Of a stretch of 64,000 nt of DNA, positions 18,323-27,885 are shown piece after piece; the stretch's first letter is position 1, and each line of letters starts with the position of its first letter. This stretch comes from CAZVQX01 sp964629735 (GTDB taxonomy: Bacteria; Bacillota_I; Bacilli_A; RF39; UBA660), in the NCBI GenBank assembly GCA_964629735.1, contig CAZVQX010000001.1, forward strand, positions 1 through 64,000. The letters are read 5' to 3'. The position numbers and the translations under genes are program-made. The notes below the pieces were generated by a model. It ran no database searches, had not been told where the DNA came from, and saw nothing but the letters and a program-made list of their open reading frames with translations.

Positions 18323-19318
18323 TTATATGTTAAATAACCCCAATATTTTATTCTTTTTCTCTATTTCATCACTTTTTTGACGCTCAAAACCTAACCTAAT
18401 TAGAAAATTATTTAGAATATGAATGTCTTTTTGTCTTTCATCCAATGGTGGCATATTAAAGAAAATTTTGATTTTTGCCTCATATTCAAAATCTAAAACA
18501 TCTTTTGAACTGAGCATACTTTGATTTAAAATGACAATTTTTTTCTTTAATTGACCTAATTTTTTAGGATTAATCATCATTAATTTATTTAATTTTATAA
18601 CTGATGGTTCGATTAAGTATATAACATCATGACATAAATTTTCAGCTACAGCGCTGTCATTTACATCAATAAGAATAATATCATTCTTATTATGTTTACT
18701 AATAATACCATTCAAACCACTTTCGGTAGTAGAGATTAGTTCCTTATCATTGAAAAATGGAAAATCTCTTTTGTTAACTTCAATAGCTGTTACTGTGTAA
18801 TTTCGCTCTAATTGTTTTTTTAACATATATGTTAATGTTGTTGCGCCTGATTGAAATGTTACATTTTTTATTCCGATAATCCTTACACCTGTTTCATTAG
18901 ATATAAAATTTTGACCATCAACGCTATGTTCCACATCAACAATTTGATGAATGTGAGCAACATCCCGATAACTATTAGGGTTATTGTATAAATACATAAT
19001 ACCTTCAACGTTTCGGGTAAAATTATATATACCTATTGATATTAAATTTGATTGATACTCACTCGAAGAGCTTTCTGGTGTATTATCTAACAATAAAATT
19101 ACTTTATCCATATCTAATGATATTGATAATTTTTGTAATGTTTTTATATCCCGATAATTTTTAATAGCTGTAATATCCAAAATCATTCTCTGAAAAAAGA
19201 AGTTCTGGAAAGTTGATATTATTTTTTCAACTTCAAATTCGCCATCCATCTCTTTGATAACGTCAATGTCTAAATTTTGGATCATCGAACGATATCTATT
19301 TGTAATAATGACATTCAT
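18323..19318 (-). CDS. tadZ: TadZ/CpaE-like pilus-localising protein
   Basis: 331 aa, soluble. An N-terminal receiver-like domain (residues 1-125) is followed by a ParA/MinD-type domain (145-331). Its P-loop is degenerate, TFQSGATTLT (about 154-163), lacking the Lys of KGGxGKT. A DIILIDVND segment corresponds to Walker B. TadZ/CpaE proteins place the Tad secretion machine in the cell, and several have altered ATPase motifs. Its position between pseudopilin genes and the VirB-like genes supports the call. Confidence 0.75.
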   Translation of the reverse strand: MNVIITNRYRSMIQNLDIDVIKEMDGEFEVEKIISTFQNFFFQRMILDITAIKNYRDIKTLQKLSISLDMDKVILLLDNTPESSSSEYQSNLISIGIYNFTRNVEGIMYLYNNPNSYRDVAHIHQIVDVEHSVDGQNFISNETGVRIIGIKNVTFQSGATTLTYMLKKQLERNYTVTAIEVNKRDFPFFNDKELISTTESGLNGIISKHNKNDIILIDVNDSAVAENLCHDVIYLIEPSVIKLNKLMMINPKKLGQLKKKIVILNQSMLSSKDVLDFEYEAKIKIFFNMPPLDERQKDIHILNNFLIRLGFERQKSDEIEKKNKILGLFNI

Positions 19319-19332
19319 TAATATTCACTCTC

Positions 19333-19749
19333 CTAATCTAAATTATATATGATTTTGGTTTCACCATAAACAGGAAATTCTAAAAGGTCACCAATAATTG
19401 GAAACTCAAAATAAATAAAAGTAGCAACTACATAATATGGACCATTGATTGTATACTTTTCATATACACAATACCTAAAATCACTAGTAGATTGTGCTAT
19501 TCCTTTACCTGAAGGACATTTTCTCATTTGTCTTGAATTAGTCTTATATCCAACTTCTCTTAGATATATATCAATTTCTGACCTAGCCCCAGAGTTATAA
19601 CCTTGATTTGCTTCAATAATTTCAATAATTCTGTTCTTAATTTTATATGCTTTTGAATAACTTAATGAAGAAACAAGTAAAATTATTATTATAACAAAAA
19701 AAACAATAATAACATTAAATATAAATGTATTACCTATTGCTTCTCTCAC
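19333..19749 (-). CDS. TadE-like pseudopilin (paralogue A)
   Basis: 138 aa from a GTG start with AGGAG 9 bases upstream. A six-residue leader ending in Gly (MREAIG) precedes a hydrophobic helix (about residues 10-32). This is the short-leader prepilin layout, though residue +5 is not Glu. The polar domain carries two Cys (C-P-S-G-K-G and YCVYE) and ends in a beta-rich segment (IGDLLEFPVYGETK). It is clearly related to the next upstream gene. Likely a minor pilus subunit or TadE/F equivalent. Confidence 0.7.
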   Translation of the reverse strand: MREAIGNTFIFNVIIVFFVIIIILLVSSLSYSKAYKIKNRIIEIIEANQGYNSGARSEIDIYLREVGYKTNSRQMRKCPSGKGIAQSTSDFRYCVYEKYTINGPYYVVATFIYFEFPIIGDLLEFPVYGETKIIYNLD

Positions 19750-19765
19750 AACTATTCACTCCTAA

Positions 19766-20179
19766 CTAACCAAAATCATAAAGTTTTATAGTTTTTGAAT
19801 ATACAGGCATTAATGCAAAATCACTTATAATAGGTAAATCAAGTTGAATATAGCTAATAACACCATATGAACGAAAACCTCTTCCTTCATTAAATTTATA
19901 AATACAATAACCATTAGTACGAACGGAAGCGGAAACGCCATCACGTTTCGGGCAATTAATATTGCTTGGAACGTTATACCCTATTGTTTTTAACATATTA
20001 TCAATTTCACGAATTGATAATGCATTATAGCCTTCATATTTTTCAATTGCGCTCATAATTAATGTGTTAACTTTGAAAGCTTTATAATAACTAAGTGTTC
20101 CACCTATAAAGGCAAACACAACTAATATAAAAATAGCAATCAAATTATATAAAAATGCACTTCCTACGCTTCCTTTCAT
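19766..20179 (-). CDS. TadE-like pseudopilin (paralogue B)
   Basis: 137 aa. Leader MKGSVG then a membrane helix (about residues 9-30). It shares EGYNALSIREID / QGYNSGARSEID, Y-K-A-F/Y-K, the Cys pair (NCPKRDG and YCIYK) and the C-terminal IISDFALMPVYSKT pattern with the adjacent gene, so the two are tandem duplicates. Probably a minor pilin of the Tad apparatus. The start follows GAGGTG. Confidence 0.7.
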   Translation of the reverse strand: MKGSVGSAFLYNLIAIFILVVFAFIGGTLSYYKAFKVNTLIMSAIEKYEGYNALSIREIDNMLKTIGYNVPSNINCPKRDGVSASVRTNGYCIYKFNEGRGFRSYGVISYIQLDLPIISDFALMPVYSKTIKLYDFG

Positions 20180-20197
20180 AAAACACCTCTACTTAAA

Positions 20198-20422
20198 CTA
20201 TTTTGCATTAATACAAGTATTGTATGTTGTTGCATCATAGTATGCGCTACCGCCACTAGTACAAGTACCACCTGACCATTTACCACCGGCTTGGGTACAA
20301 CAACTTTTCTTTTTAGTTGTATCCATTAAGTTTGTAATTAATGGTGTAGCAACTGCTGCAACAATACCAATTAGAACAATAGCAATAACTGTTAAATTCG
20401 CTTCACCTGCTGCTTCTTTCAT
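20198..20422 (-). CDS. Flp/Tad-type major pilin candidate
   Basis: 74 aa. A short leader ends in MKEAAG, with Glu at the predicted +1 (cleavage G6-E7), and a hydrophobic helix (about 9-30) follows. This is typical of small Flp pilins. The C-terminal domain carries four Cys (CC near residue 41, then two more) spaced for two disulfides. It has its own extended -10 promoter and a good ribosome site (AAGGTGGTGA), which fits a highly made structural subunit. No prepilin peptidase gene is present in the window. Confidence 0.8.
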   Translation of the reverse strand: MKEAAGEANLTVIAIVLIGIVAAVATPLITNLMDTTKKKSCCTQAGGKWSGGTCTSGGSAYYDATTYNTCINAK

Positions 20423-20448
20423 CTTATCACCACCTTATCCATGATTTT

Positions 20449-20482
20449 ATTATAACATAATTGATTTAAAAAAATCAATTAT
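20449..20482 (-). promoter_or_regulatory. Flp pilin promoter with perfect palindrome
   Basis: TGT-TATAAT extended -10 (20449-20457) sits directly after an 11-bp inverted repeat, ATAATTGATTT/AAATCAATTAT (20457-20467 and 20472-20482). The palindrome covers the -35 region and touches the tadC stop codon. It could be an operator or an RNA-processing hairpin; no T-run follows it. Confidence 0.6.
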
Positions 20483-21264
20483 TATAAGTTTGTCATCATC
20501 ATCATCGCTATTACTAACAATAATAGGATTCCACCACCTGTAGCACCTAACATAAACATTGTATTATTTTCCATTTTTTCTAATCGCTCTTTATATTTTT
20601 GTTCACGCGATTTGTTCTGTAAAGTTGATACAGTTCGAGAAAACATCATCAATTTTTCTTGTTTATTTTCTTGCGAACCCAAACCTAACCTATATAAAAG
20701 TCTCATCATTCTCATTGAGTCACGAACAGGATATTCTTTAGCAAAATCCATATATGGATCGACTGATGAATCACCTGCCTCAATTTTGGCAACCAATCTC
20801 TCTAAACCCGGTTTAAATATTTCTGGAGCAGTGCTAATCGATTTTGACAATGCTACAGGAACGGTATAATGTTGAATTAAAATCTCTAAACTTTTTAAAT
20901 AGTATGGTAACATTAGATTGATTTTATGTAAGTTTGCCTTGTAATAATTTTTCAATTGAGTATAAGGTAACTTAAATACTACATAACCAATAATCACCGA
21001 CACTATTATATAAATAAAATTTAGTTTAGTTAAAAATATAAATATCATAGCTATAATAGCTATAATTCCGTTCCTTACCCGGACACTATATAGTTTATTT
21101 ATATCAATATCAACGCCATATTTTAATGTTGCTAAAAACTTATAATCGTCTTCCATTAAGAAACGAAAATAGGGCTCAGCATCATCTATAAATTTCCTTG
21201 TACTAATTTGATTATTAACTTCTAATATATACAACAAAATAATACCAATTACTATAAATAACAT
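20482..21264 (-). CDS. tadC: TadC-like inner-membrane platform protein
   Basis: 260 aa with a first helix at the N-terminus, two helices at about 65-100 and a C-terminal helix (about 238-258). A cytoplasmic four-helix domain of the type II secretion F family lies between (residues about 105-225, with DPYMDFAKEYP and RMMRLLYRLG). TadC pairs with TadB as the membrane platform for pilus assembly. Its ATG shares one base with the tadB stop. Confidence 0.85.
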   Translation of the reverse strand: MLFIVIGIILLYILEVNNQISTRKFIDDAEPYFRFLMEDDYKFLATLKYGVDIDINKLYSVRVRNGIIAIIAMIFIFLTKLNFIYIIVSVIIGYVVFKLPYTQLKNYYKANLHKINLMLPYYLKSLEILIQHYTVPVALSKSISTAPEIFKPGLERLVAKIEAGDSSVDPYMDFAKEYPVRDSMRMMRLLYRLGLGSQENKQEKLMMFSRTVSTLQNKSREQKYKERLEKMENNTMFMLGATGGGILLLLVIAMMMMTNL

Positions 21265-22169
21265 TATTCACCACCCACATTCTCGTTATAATATTTTTCA
21301 CCGTGAAGTAAAAAACTAGTATTAACAATTATAATGACGTGTAATAAAATTTTTACTATAATATTATCTAACATTTTTATGTATGTCTCAATTCCTAACA
21401 AAAATTGAACAAGCATTATCATTAAATATAATACAATACCAAATTGTAAGAATTTTTTATGGAATGTTGCTCTATCAATTCTGTCGCGATAAACGTTTTC
21501 TACTAACATATCAATATCAAGCGACATATTTTCTAAAGATGCACCCGCGTCTTTAGAACCTTCATTAGTTATTTGTAAGAATAGTTGGTGCATATTCCTT
21601 ACTATAAAATAATCATACTTACTATTCATATATTCTACTGAGGCTTCAATTGTACCATTTTGATAGGCCATATCTATCATTGTCTTGACATCCGATTTTA
21701 TAGGATCATCTAAAACACCAGAGTCATAGACACCTTCCAAAGCTTTGACAAACGATTCTGTTGTGGCAAATTCCATTATTACATTAGTAGTATATACTTG
21801 TATTTGTTCAAAAATAAATTCACTATAAATTCTTTTATGTCTTAAATAAGTTAAATATGGGATTAATGATGTAGCGAGAAGTGAATACATAACTGATATA
21901 ACCAAACTATAGAAATACATGTATGTTACCACAAACGCACCTATTGAAAAAACTGCAATTTGAATAGTGTATTGTCTAACTGTGTAATCTTGTCCTAATT
22001 CTTTAACTTTTTCACTTACCATTTTGAATGAGTAAGGAGCATATTTATCATAAATAACTGAAACATTACGGGTAATATATTTGTAGACACTTTCATCAGT
22101 ATTTTTTCTATAGGCTACAATAAATATAAATATAAAGCTAATCAATATAAAGATAATACCTGTCCCCAT
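21264..22169 (-). CDS. tadB: TadB-like inner-membrane platform protein
   Basis: 301 aa. Membrane helices lie at the N-terminus, at about 72-115, and in the C-terminal third (about 233-290). They surround a type II secretion F-family cytoplasmic domain (about 125-230), including TNEGSKDAGASLENMS. The position directly after cpaF and before tadC is the standard tadABC order. Confidence 0.87.
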   Translation of the reverse strand: MGTGIIFILISFIFIFIVAYRKNTDESVYKYITRNVSVIYDKYAPYSFKMVSEKVKELGQDYTVRQYTIQIAVFSIGAFVVTYMYFYSLVISVMYSLLATSLIPYLTYLRHKRIYSEFIFEQIQVYTTNVIMEFATTESFVKALEGVYDSGVLDDPIKSDVKTMIDMAYQNGTIEASVEYMNSKYDYFIVRNMHQLFLQITNEGSKDAGASLENMSLDIDMLVENVYRDRIDRATFHKKFLQFGIVLYLMIMLVQFLLGIETYIKMLDNIIVKILLHVIIIVNTSFLLHGEKYYNENVGGE

Positions 22170-22181
22170 ATTATACCTCCT

Positions 22182-23333
22182 TTATTCAAACAAAACTTCT
22201 ATTTGTTCTTCATTCTTTTTTTCTGTTTTATCATTTTCTTTTTCATAATCTATTTCTTTTTCCGCTTCAGACGGTTCCAGAGATTTTAATAATTCATCAC
22301 CTAAATAAACACCTTGTGTTTCTAAATAATCTAACAAATATGGGCTTGGTGCATTTCTAATAACTCTACCATTTGATAATTTACGATAAATATTATTATA
22401 TTTTGCTTCATTATCTTTTGTAACATAAAATTCTGTTACCTCTGCTATTTCACGAATAAAACGTTTAGTTTCCTTATCCTGATAACCTCTTACATAAATA
22501 CCTAATTGAATATAACGATAAATTGATTTTAAAAACTGCTCAATATCTTGATTTGTTTCCAATAAACTATACATACGGTTTGGTATTGAAGAAGCTTTAT
22601 CTGCGTGAATAGTTGATAAAATATAATGTCCTGAGGAAATCGAGTTTCGAACGGCCATAACAGCTTCAGCACTACGTACCTCTGATAATAAAATCCATTT
22701 AGGATTTTGACGCATACACGTCACTAATACATCCGAATAAGAGGCAATATTGTTTGTTTTCATTGCAACAATATCACGGTGCGGAAATATTCTATCTAAA
22801 TGTAATTCTAAGGTATCCTCAATTGTAATTATTTTTTCATTTTCTGCAGTTTTTGATGCCAGATACTTAACAAATTCGGTTTTACCTGAACCGGTTTCAC
22901 CACAGACAATAATATTACAATGTCCTTGGACACATTTTTCTAGAAAATCGTGAATATCTAAAGTTATATATTTTTCTTCTAATATTTTTTCTTTAACTAA
23001 TCTTATTTTAGCTGGTGTTTTACGGAAAACAACAGCAATACCGTTTCGAGCAATAGAATCATGAACAAAGTTAAGTCGTAATTCTGAACCTTCAGCATCA
23101 AGAAACGGGTGAGCCATATTAAATGTTTTTCCCATTACGTTTGAGCATTGAAAAGCTAATTTTTCAATAAATGCATTATTAATTTCCGGCCTCTCAACCC
23201 TATAAATACCACGTGATAATGTTTTCAACCATATTTGACCACCATTACTATATGAAATATCTGTTACATCATCATTTCTCAAAAATTCTTCTAATGGACC
23301 AAAATCAATTTGAGAAAACATTGCTTCTTTCAT
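22182..23333 (-). CDS. cpaF: CpaF/TadA secretion ATPase
   Basis: 383 aa, a hexameric ATPase that drives Tad pilus assembly. Motifs: Walker A GETGSGKT (145-152), an Asp box around ITIEDTLEL, Walker B ILLSEVRSAEA (about 212-222) and the His box STIHADKAS (about 239-247). The N-terminal domain begins with FLRNDDVTDISYSNGGQIW, typical of CpaF. An acidic/Lys-rich tail of about 30 residues extends beyond the core. It is the CpaF/VirB11 superfamily member of the locus and could serve the pilus, the type IV channel, or both. Confidence 0.94.
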   Translation of the reverse strand: MKEAMFSQIDFGPLEEFLRNDDVTDISYSNGGQIWLKTLSRGIYRVERPEINNAFIEKLAFQCSNVMGKTFNMAHPFLDAEGSELRLNFVHDSIARNGIAVVFRKTPAKIRLVKEKILEEKYITLDIHDFLEKCVQGHCNIIVCGETGSGKTEFVKYLASKTAENEKIITIEDTLELHLDRIFPHRDIVAMKTNNIASYSDVLVTCMRQNPKWILLSEVRSAEAVMAVRNSISSGHYILSTIHADKASSIPNRMYSLLETNQDIEQFLKSIYRYIQLGIYVRGYQDKETKRFIREIAEVTEFYVTKDNEAKYNNIYRKLSNGRVIRNAPSPYLLDYLETQGVYLGDELLKSLEPSEAEKEIDYEKENDKTEKKNEEQIEVLFE

Positions 23334-23335
23334 AT

Positions 23336-24187
23336 TTATTCCTCTACTTCTGTCGGATTAATTGGTAAAATGTTTTCTGGAACATTATCAGCTGGTGTTT
23401 CAGTTTCAATTAGCTCATCATTTGGTGTTGAATGAGCATTTATAAATTCTTTTAAGTTTTGCGAAGAAACTTGTGTTGCACCGGGTTGAACCACTGCACC
23501 ACCATGCGGAACAGGGAATAATTCAACTGATCTAACACTTAAATACTTAGCTTTCAAAAACAAAATATTATATTCTGGTATTAAACCAAATATTAAAGTT
23601 GATGGTGTTCGTGTATCTGTTGTATTTTCAAAAACATGATTACCATTGCTATCTTTAACAGCAATTACTTCAACATTCTCAAATAATTTTCCAACCATTA
23701 GTTGACCTTCCAATGTTTCCGCCTTCATATAAATATCTATTTTATTACCAGGGAATATTGAATTACCATAGGTTGTATTAATATCAACATCCATTTTAAC
23801 AACAACTTCACCTTCTTTTATCTTTTCGAAAGCAGCATCTGGTAATTCTTCTTTTTTAACAAGAACATTAGTATAGAACATACTCCCCTTAGGAACCACT
23901 GTATTGTAGTTAGTATACATACCTACAACGAAATTACTTTCTGTAATTACATTACCTTGTAAAACAATTGGAGCAATATCCACATAGGTAATCATTTCTT
24001 CTGTAATTAAGGTCCTAGGTTGAATATCTTGGTTAGCTACAGGAATATTTCTAACTGGTCTAACCTGCTTTTCAATTTGGCTATTATAACCAAAATACAA
24101 AATACCTATTATTACAATAACACCTAATATTGTAACTGTATTTTTATTTTGAAAAAATCTTTTTAAAGTAATAATTAAATTATTCAT
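23336..24187 (-). CDS. cpaB: CpaB/RcpC-like pilus assembly protein (SAF domain)
   Basis: 283 aa. An N-terminal membrane helix (about residues 16-33) is followed by an outer SAF domain (about 45-110, IPVANQDIQPRTLITEEMITYVDI) and an RcpC-type beta domain (110-225). The C-terminus (about 240-283) is Pro/Glu/Thr-rich and disordered. CpaB proteins aid Flp pilus assembly outside the membrane. It is only 2 bases from cpaF. Confidence 0.85.
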   Translation of the reverse strand: MNNLIITLKRFFQNKNTVTILGVIVIIGILYFGYNSQIEKQVRPVRNIPVANQDIQPRTLITEEMITYVDIAPIVLQGNVITESNFVVGMYTNYNTVVPKGSMFYTNVLVKKEELPDAAFEKIKEGEVVVKMDVDINTTYGNSIFPGNKIDIYMKAETLEGQLMVGKLFENVEVIAVKDSNGNHVFENTTDTRTPSTLIFGLIPEYNILFLKAKYLSVRSVELFPVPHGGAVVQPGATQVSSQNLKEFINAHSTPNDELIETETPADNVPENILPINPTEVEE

Positions 24188-24203
24188 ATTATCTCATCCC
24201 TTT

Positions 24204-24605
24204 CTAATATGGTGTTTCCAATATTGCATCTATTCTATTAACAATATCAAAGACTATAACTTTATCCTCTGTATTACCTTTTTCTCTACTCGAAACCTGT
24301 AGGCTAACTTTAGGTGGTAGCTCTACAACATCATATATTTTAATATCATATGTTCTACCCAAATTCGCACTTTCAGCAAAACGTCTTACAAAGTTTTCTA
24401 CAAACTTTTCACGATCAATTCTAATTACGGCATCCCTTCTATAATCAGGTAATGATACAGCATCTAACATCGCCGCTTCAGTTACCTCTTTTAACATATT
24501 GTAATTATGTTCATTTGTGTTAGTTACACTTTGAAAAGCATATATAAAGAAAATAGAAACAACTCCAAGGCCTACTATAAATGCACCCCACATTGACTCA
24601 CTCAT
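24204..24605 (-). CDS. Pseudopilin/TadE-like single-pass protein
   Basis: 133 aa. A seven-residue start (MSESMWG) and a hydrophobic helix (about 8-27) are followed by an outer domain without Cys. The sequence includes EAAMLDAVSLPDYRRD and a C-terminal beta-rich stretch. The layout matches other minor pilin genes of the cluster but the sequence is not closely similar to them. Its place directly before cpaB in the operon suggests an assembly or minor-subunit role. AGGAGGT precedes the ATG. Confidence 0.65.
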   Translation of the reverse strand: MSESMWGAFIVGLGVVSIFFIYAFQSVTNTNEHNYNMLKEVTEAAMLDAVSLPDYRRDAVIRIDREKFVENFVRRFAESANLGRTYDIKIYDVVELPPKVSLQVSSREKGNTEDKVIVFDIVNRIDAILETPY

Positions 24606-24625
24606 TTTTTACCTCCTCTTAACCC

Positions 24626-27600
24626 CTATCTATCTAAAGATTTACATTTGTTCCAATCATTAGACATACCACATAATCTGGTATTAAAATTATTTATAAA
24701 TGTGTTTCTAATAAAATTACTCTTACATTCAGTTCCTTCACCAACAACACATCTTAAATTAAAGTCTGAATAACCCCCAGATGCATTTCTATTATAACCC
24801 CTAATTGCCAAAATAGTTTTTGCATCTAATGTTATCTGATACATTGGTTCTCTATCAAAATAAATTCTTTCTGGATTTGATAGGTTACGATTTCTAGTTA
24901 TTTTACTAACATCCCAACGCCAATTTTCACCCGGTGCCCTACCACCACCATTTTCACCTGGAAAAGGATTTGATAATGAGATTGGTCTAAAAACAACCCT
25001 TAAATCTTTACAATTTCTATGATTACAGTACATAAAATCATTTCTTACCCTATAATTACAATCATATAATGTATTACATTTTACTGAGTCTCTATAATTG
25101 CCGGTAAATGAAACTCCATCAAAAACATATTTATTAAACTTATGATTTCTTCCAAATGTTTTATATTCTAATGATATATCATATCTATTTTCCAACCTAG
25201 AATAATGAACTGGCAAATTACTATAACCAACATCAATATATTGTAGAGGTGGTCTGTAATTACTAGAATAACCTGGTGGTTTAGATACGTATCGATATAT
25301 ATTATTTGGTAATTCATAATTAATTTCTCTATGATAATATTGTCTTATACTATCGTTAGCCGGATATTTTATTTGATCAGCACGACATCTTGTGCCATCA
25401 GTACAAACATGACTTGTAGTCCTTAATTCTCTTCTATAATAGTTTCGACTATAACTACTTCCTACATAAAAGTCAGTATATATATCATCATGAATTTTTT
25501 TATTTAATTCAATTCCGGTTAATCTGTATATATCTTCTTCATAAGTTAAAAATACATTTGGAGAAAAGTGACTATAATCACGTTTCCAATCATTACATTT
25601 TTTTATTTGTCTAAGTAGTTCGTCACGCCTATTTTTTGCAGAAATATATCTACTATATGCTGATGCGCTACCAGATGATGGTTTTCTTGGCTCTCTACCA
25701 GAACCATTAGTTGTACACCAACCACTTTCGGTAACAGGACCAAATACACCATGATATGCTGGCGGAGGTGTCATCCAATAACCATGATCATATGGTTCAT
25801 CATGATCAATACAATACCAAGGACCCCAGCCACCTTTACAANNNNNNNNNNNNNNNNNNNNNNNNNNNNNNNNNNNNNNNNNNNNNNNNNNNNNNNNNNN
25901 NNNNNNNNNNNNNNNNNNNNNNNNNNNNNNNNNNNNNNNNNATCATATGGTTCATCATGATCAATACAATACCAAGGACCCCAGCCACCTTTACAAGTGT
26001 TTACTCTATAAGCACATCTATTCCATTTTCCGTTTACATAATCCCCTCTACAAGCATTAGGACTACCTGTTTTACAATCATCCCAATCCCGGTCTGCATC
26101 TCTACAACAAGTAATACCTCTTACATTATAATCACAATAATAATCACAATTTTTACTTGATGCTTGTCTTGCACTATTTCTTGATTTATCGCGTGCTAAT
26201 TCTAATTGATATCTTTCCCATAATCCTGGTAAAGTTCTATCTATCGCATCATAATCACGTTGAAATTGCTCAAATTTAATTTTTCCTATATCACTAGTAG
26301 TTCGACATTCACTTAATCCTTTAAATCGAATTGGTGACCATGAGTTTGAACGTTCAAAGCCAACAGTAAAATGATGTCCAGCTAGCACAGTAATACCACC
26401 TTGTGGAAACTGATAATCTACTTCCTCACGGCAAAACATATCACAATACTGATTACTCCATTCATAAAAATGAGTTCTAACATTTGGAATAGTAGCGGAA
26501 CGGCTTTTAAATATACAATCCCAATCATCCATATCTTTAACTTCGCCTTTAGTTTTATTATCACAGTTATCAGGGCAAGAAATATCTAATTTCCATTTAC
26601 AAGAATCATTTATTTTTTGATTATCGCAATAACTCCTATATAACGAGTCACTTGTTTTTAAAACAAAGCAACACGCCGGAAGATGAGAGCGGGTTAACTT
26701 TCCTTTATCATATAATTCTTTACAACATTTTGTGTAATTTTGATTATTTATTTTATTGGCATCTATTAATTCATTACAGCATGTTGGTAAATCATCATTA
26801 GTTATTTTATCAGGTGCCGGACAAAGAATTTCATTTAACCAAACATGTCCTGCTGCAACACCATTTCTAGTTAATATCTCAGATGCATAATTATCTGAAT
26901 AATTTGATTCTACCCAATGTTTTATACCGACCAATCCCGCTTTAGGCCCTGTATCATTAATATAGATTGCTAATGGAAAATCTAGGTTGAATGCTGTTGG
27001 ATTATTAAAATGAATGCCACGATATTTTGCAGGTACCCATTGGCCACCAACTTTTTTATTTTTTTGAATTAAATCAAAATATACATCATTTCCAGTATAA
27101 CCAGGGTCCTTTGAAGCCGATGAGTTAAGCATTCTGGCAACCTCAGTAACTGTTCCAATATATTCACGAGTCCAATTTAAATTTCCACCCCTTTTACTTG
27201 TCAATCTAAAAAACACAATAGGCTCAATTAGTAGGGCTTGTTTTTTAAAGTGGTCTGGATCTGCTTTTAATTTTTTTAATTCTTCGGGATAATTATATCC
27301 CATTTTTTCGAAAAAGGTTGGTATAAAAAAATCTTCAAACATTCTATCCTTTTTTGAGGCCACTCTTAAAAAATATGGTCTTAAAACATTTGAAGTCGCG
27401 CCATTAAATTTAGGGATAGGATTATTTTTCATACACATTGCATCACCTAAACTTCTATATGCGACATTAGCTTGAGCAGCCCAATCTTCAGATGTATTTT
27501 CACCTTCCGTTAAGAGTAAATTTTTGTGACGTTTACTTCTATAAAAATTTACATTAGTCCTATCTAAAACCGAATTTGTAATTGATTCATATACTCCGTC

Positions 27601-27873
27601 GCATTTAAAATAATCATAACTTTTTGTACCAGGTAATATAACCCCTTTATCATCTACTAAAGTTACCCTTATTGCTTGCACACGTCCTTGACCGTTGATA
27701 GCTTCTGTATTCCAACAAAATACACTACCATCACCACAGCCCACAAACTTTGACGCGACTCCACCACCAATGTTAGAACCTGGCGGCAATTCATCAGCAG
27801 CATAAATACCGGTTATAAACATAAATAGGAAAAATATACTTATAAATAGTTTACTATAATTATTCTTTTTCAT
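24626..27873 (-). CDS. Giant Cys-rich secreted protein interrupted by an assembly gap
   Basis: A signal peptide (residues about 1-25, ending YAA) starts a secreted protein. The first part reads 644 codons from 27873 to the gap. The second part (386 codons, 25786-24626) is in the same frame once the duplicated 55 bp at the gap edges is merged, giving one protein of about 1030 aa. It is very rich in Cys, including CC pairs repeated at about 19-residue spacing around residues 360-400 (LPTCCNELIDANK, YTKCCKELYDKG, LPACCFVL). The second half is rich in Tyr, Arg and Asn. No known domain is recognised. Being near the start of the pilus/secretion operon, it may be a surface adhesin or pilus tip. No C-terminal anchor is seen. 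Confidence 0.7.
25787..25841. repeat. 55-bp duplicate at left edge of gap
   Basis: Identical base for base to 25942-25996. Together with the 100-N spacer this is the signature of two contigs that share an assembly k-mer of 55. Confidence 0.9.
25842..25941. other. Assembly gap of 100 N
   Basis: Exactly 100 N, a conventional placeholder of unknown true length. The flanks are duplicates, so the true gap may be zero with a 55-bp overlap. Confidence 0.97.
25942..25996. repeat. 55-bp duplicate at right edge of gap
   Basis: Second copy of the gap-edge sequence; merging the copies restores a single reading frame. Confidence 0.9.
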
Positions 27874-27885
27874 ACTCTCCTCCTA

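Noticed and set aside
25787..25996. True tandem repeat of 55 bp within the protein
   Set aside because: The copies abut a placeholder gap exactly, and frame is restored only by merging them; an assembly overlap is simpler.
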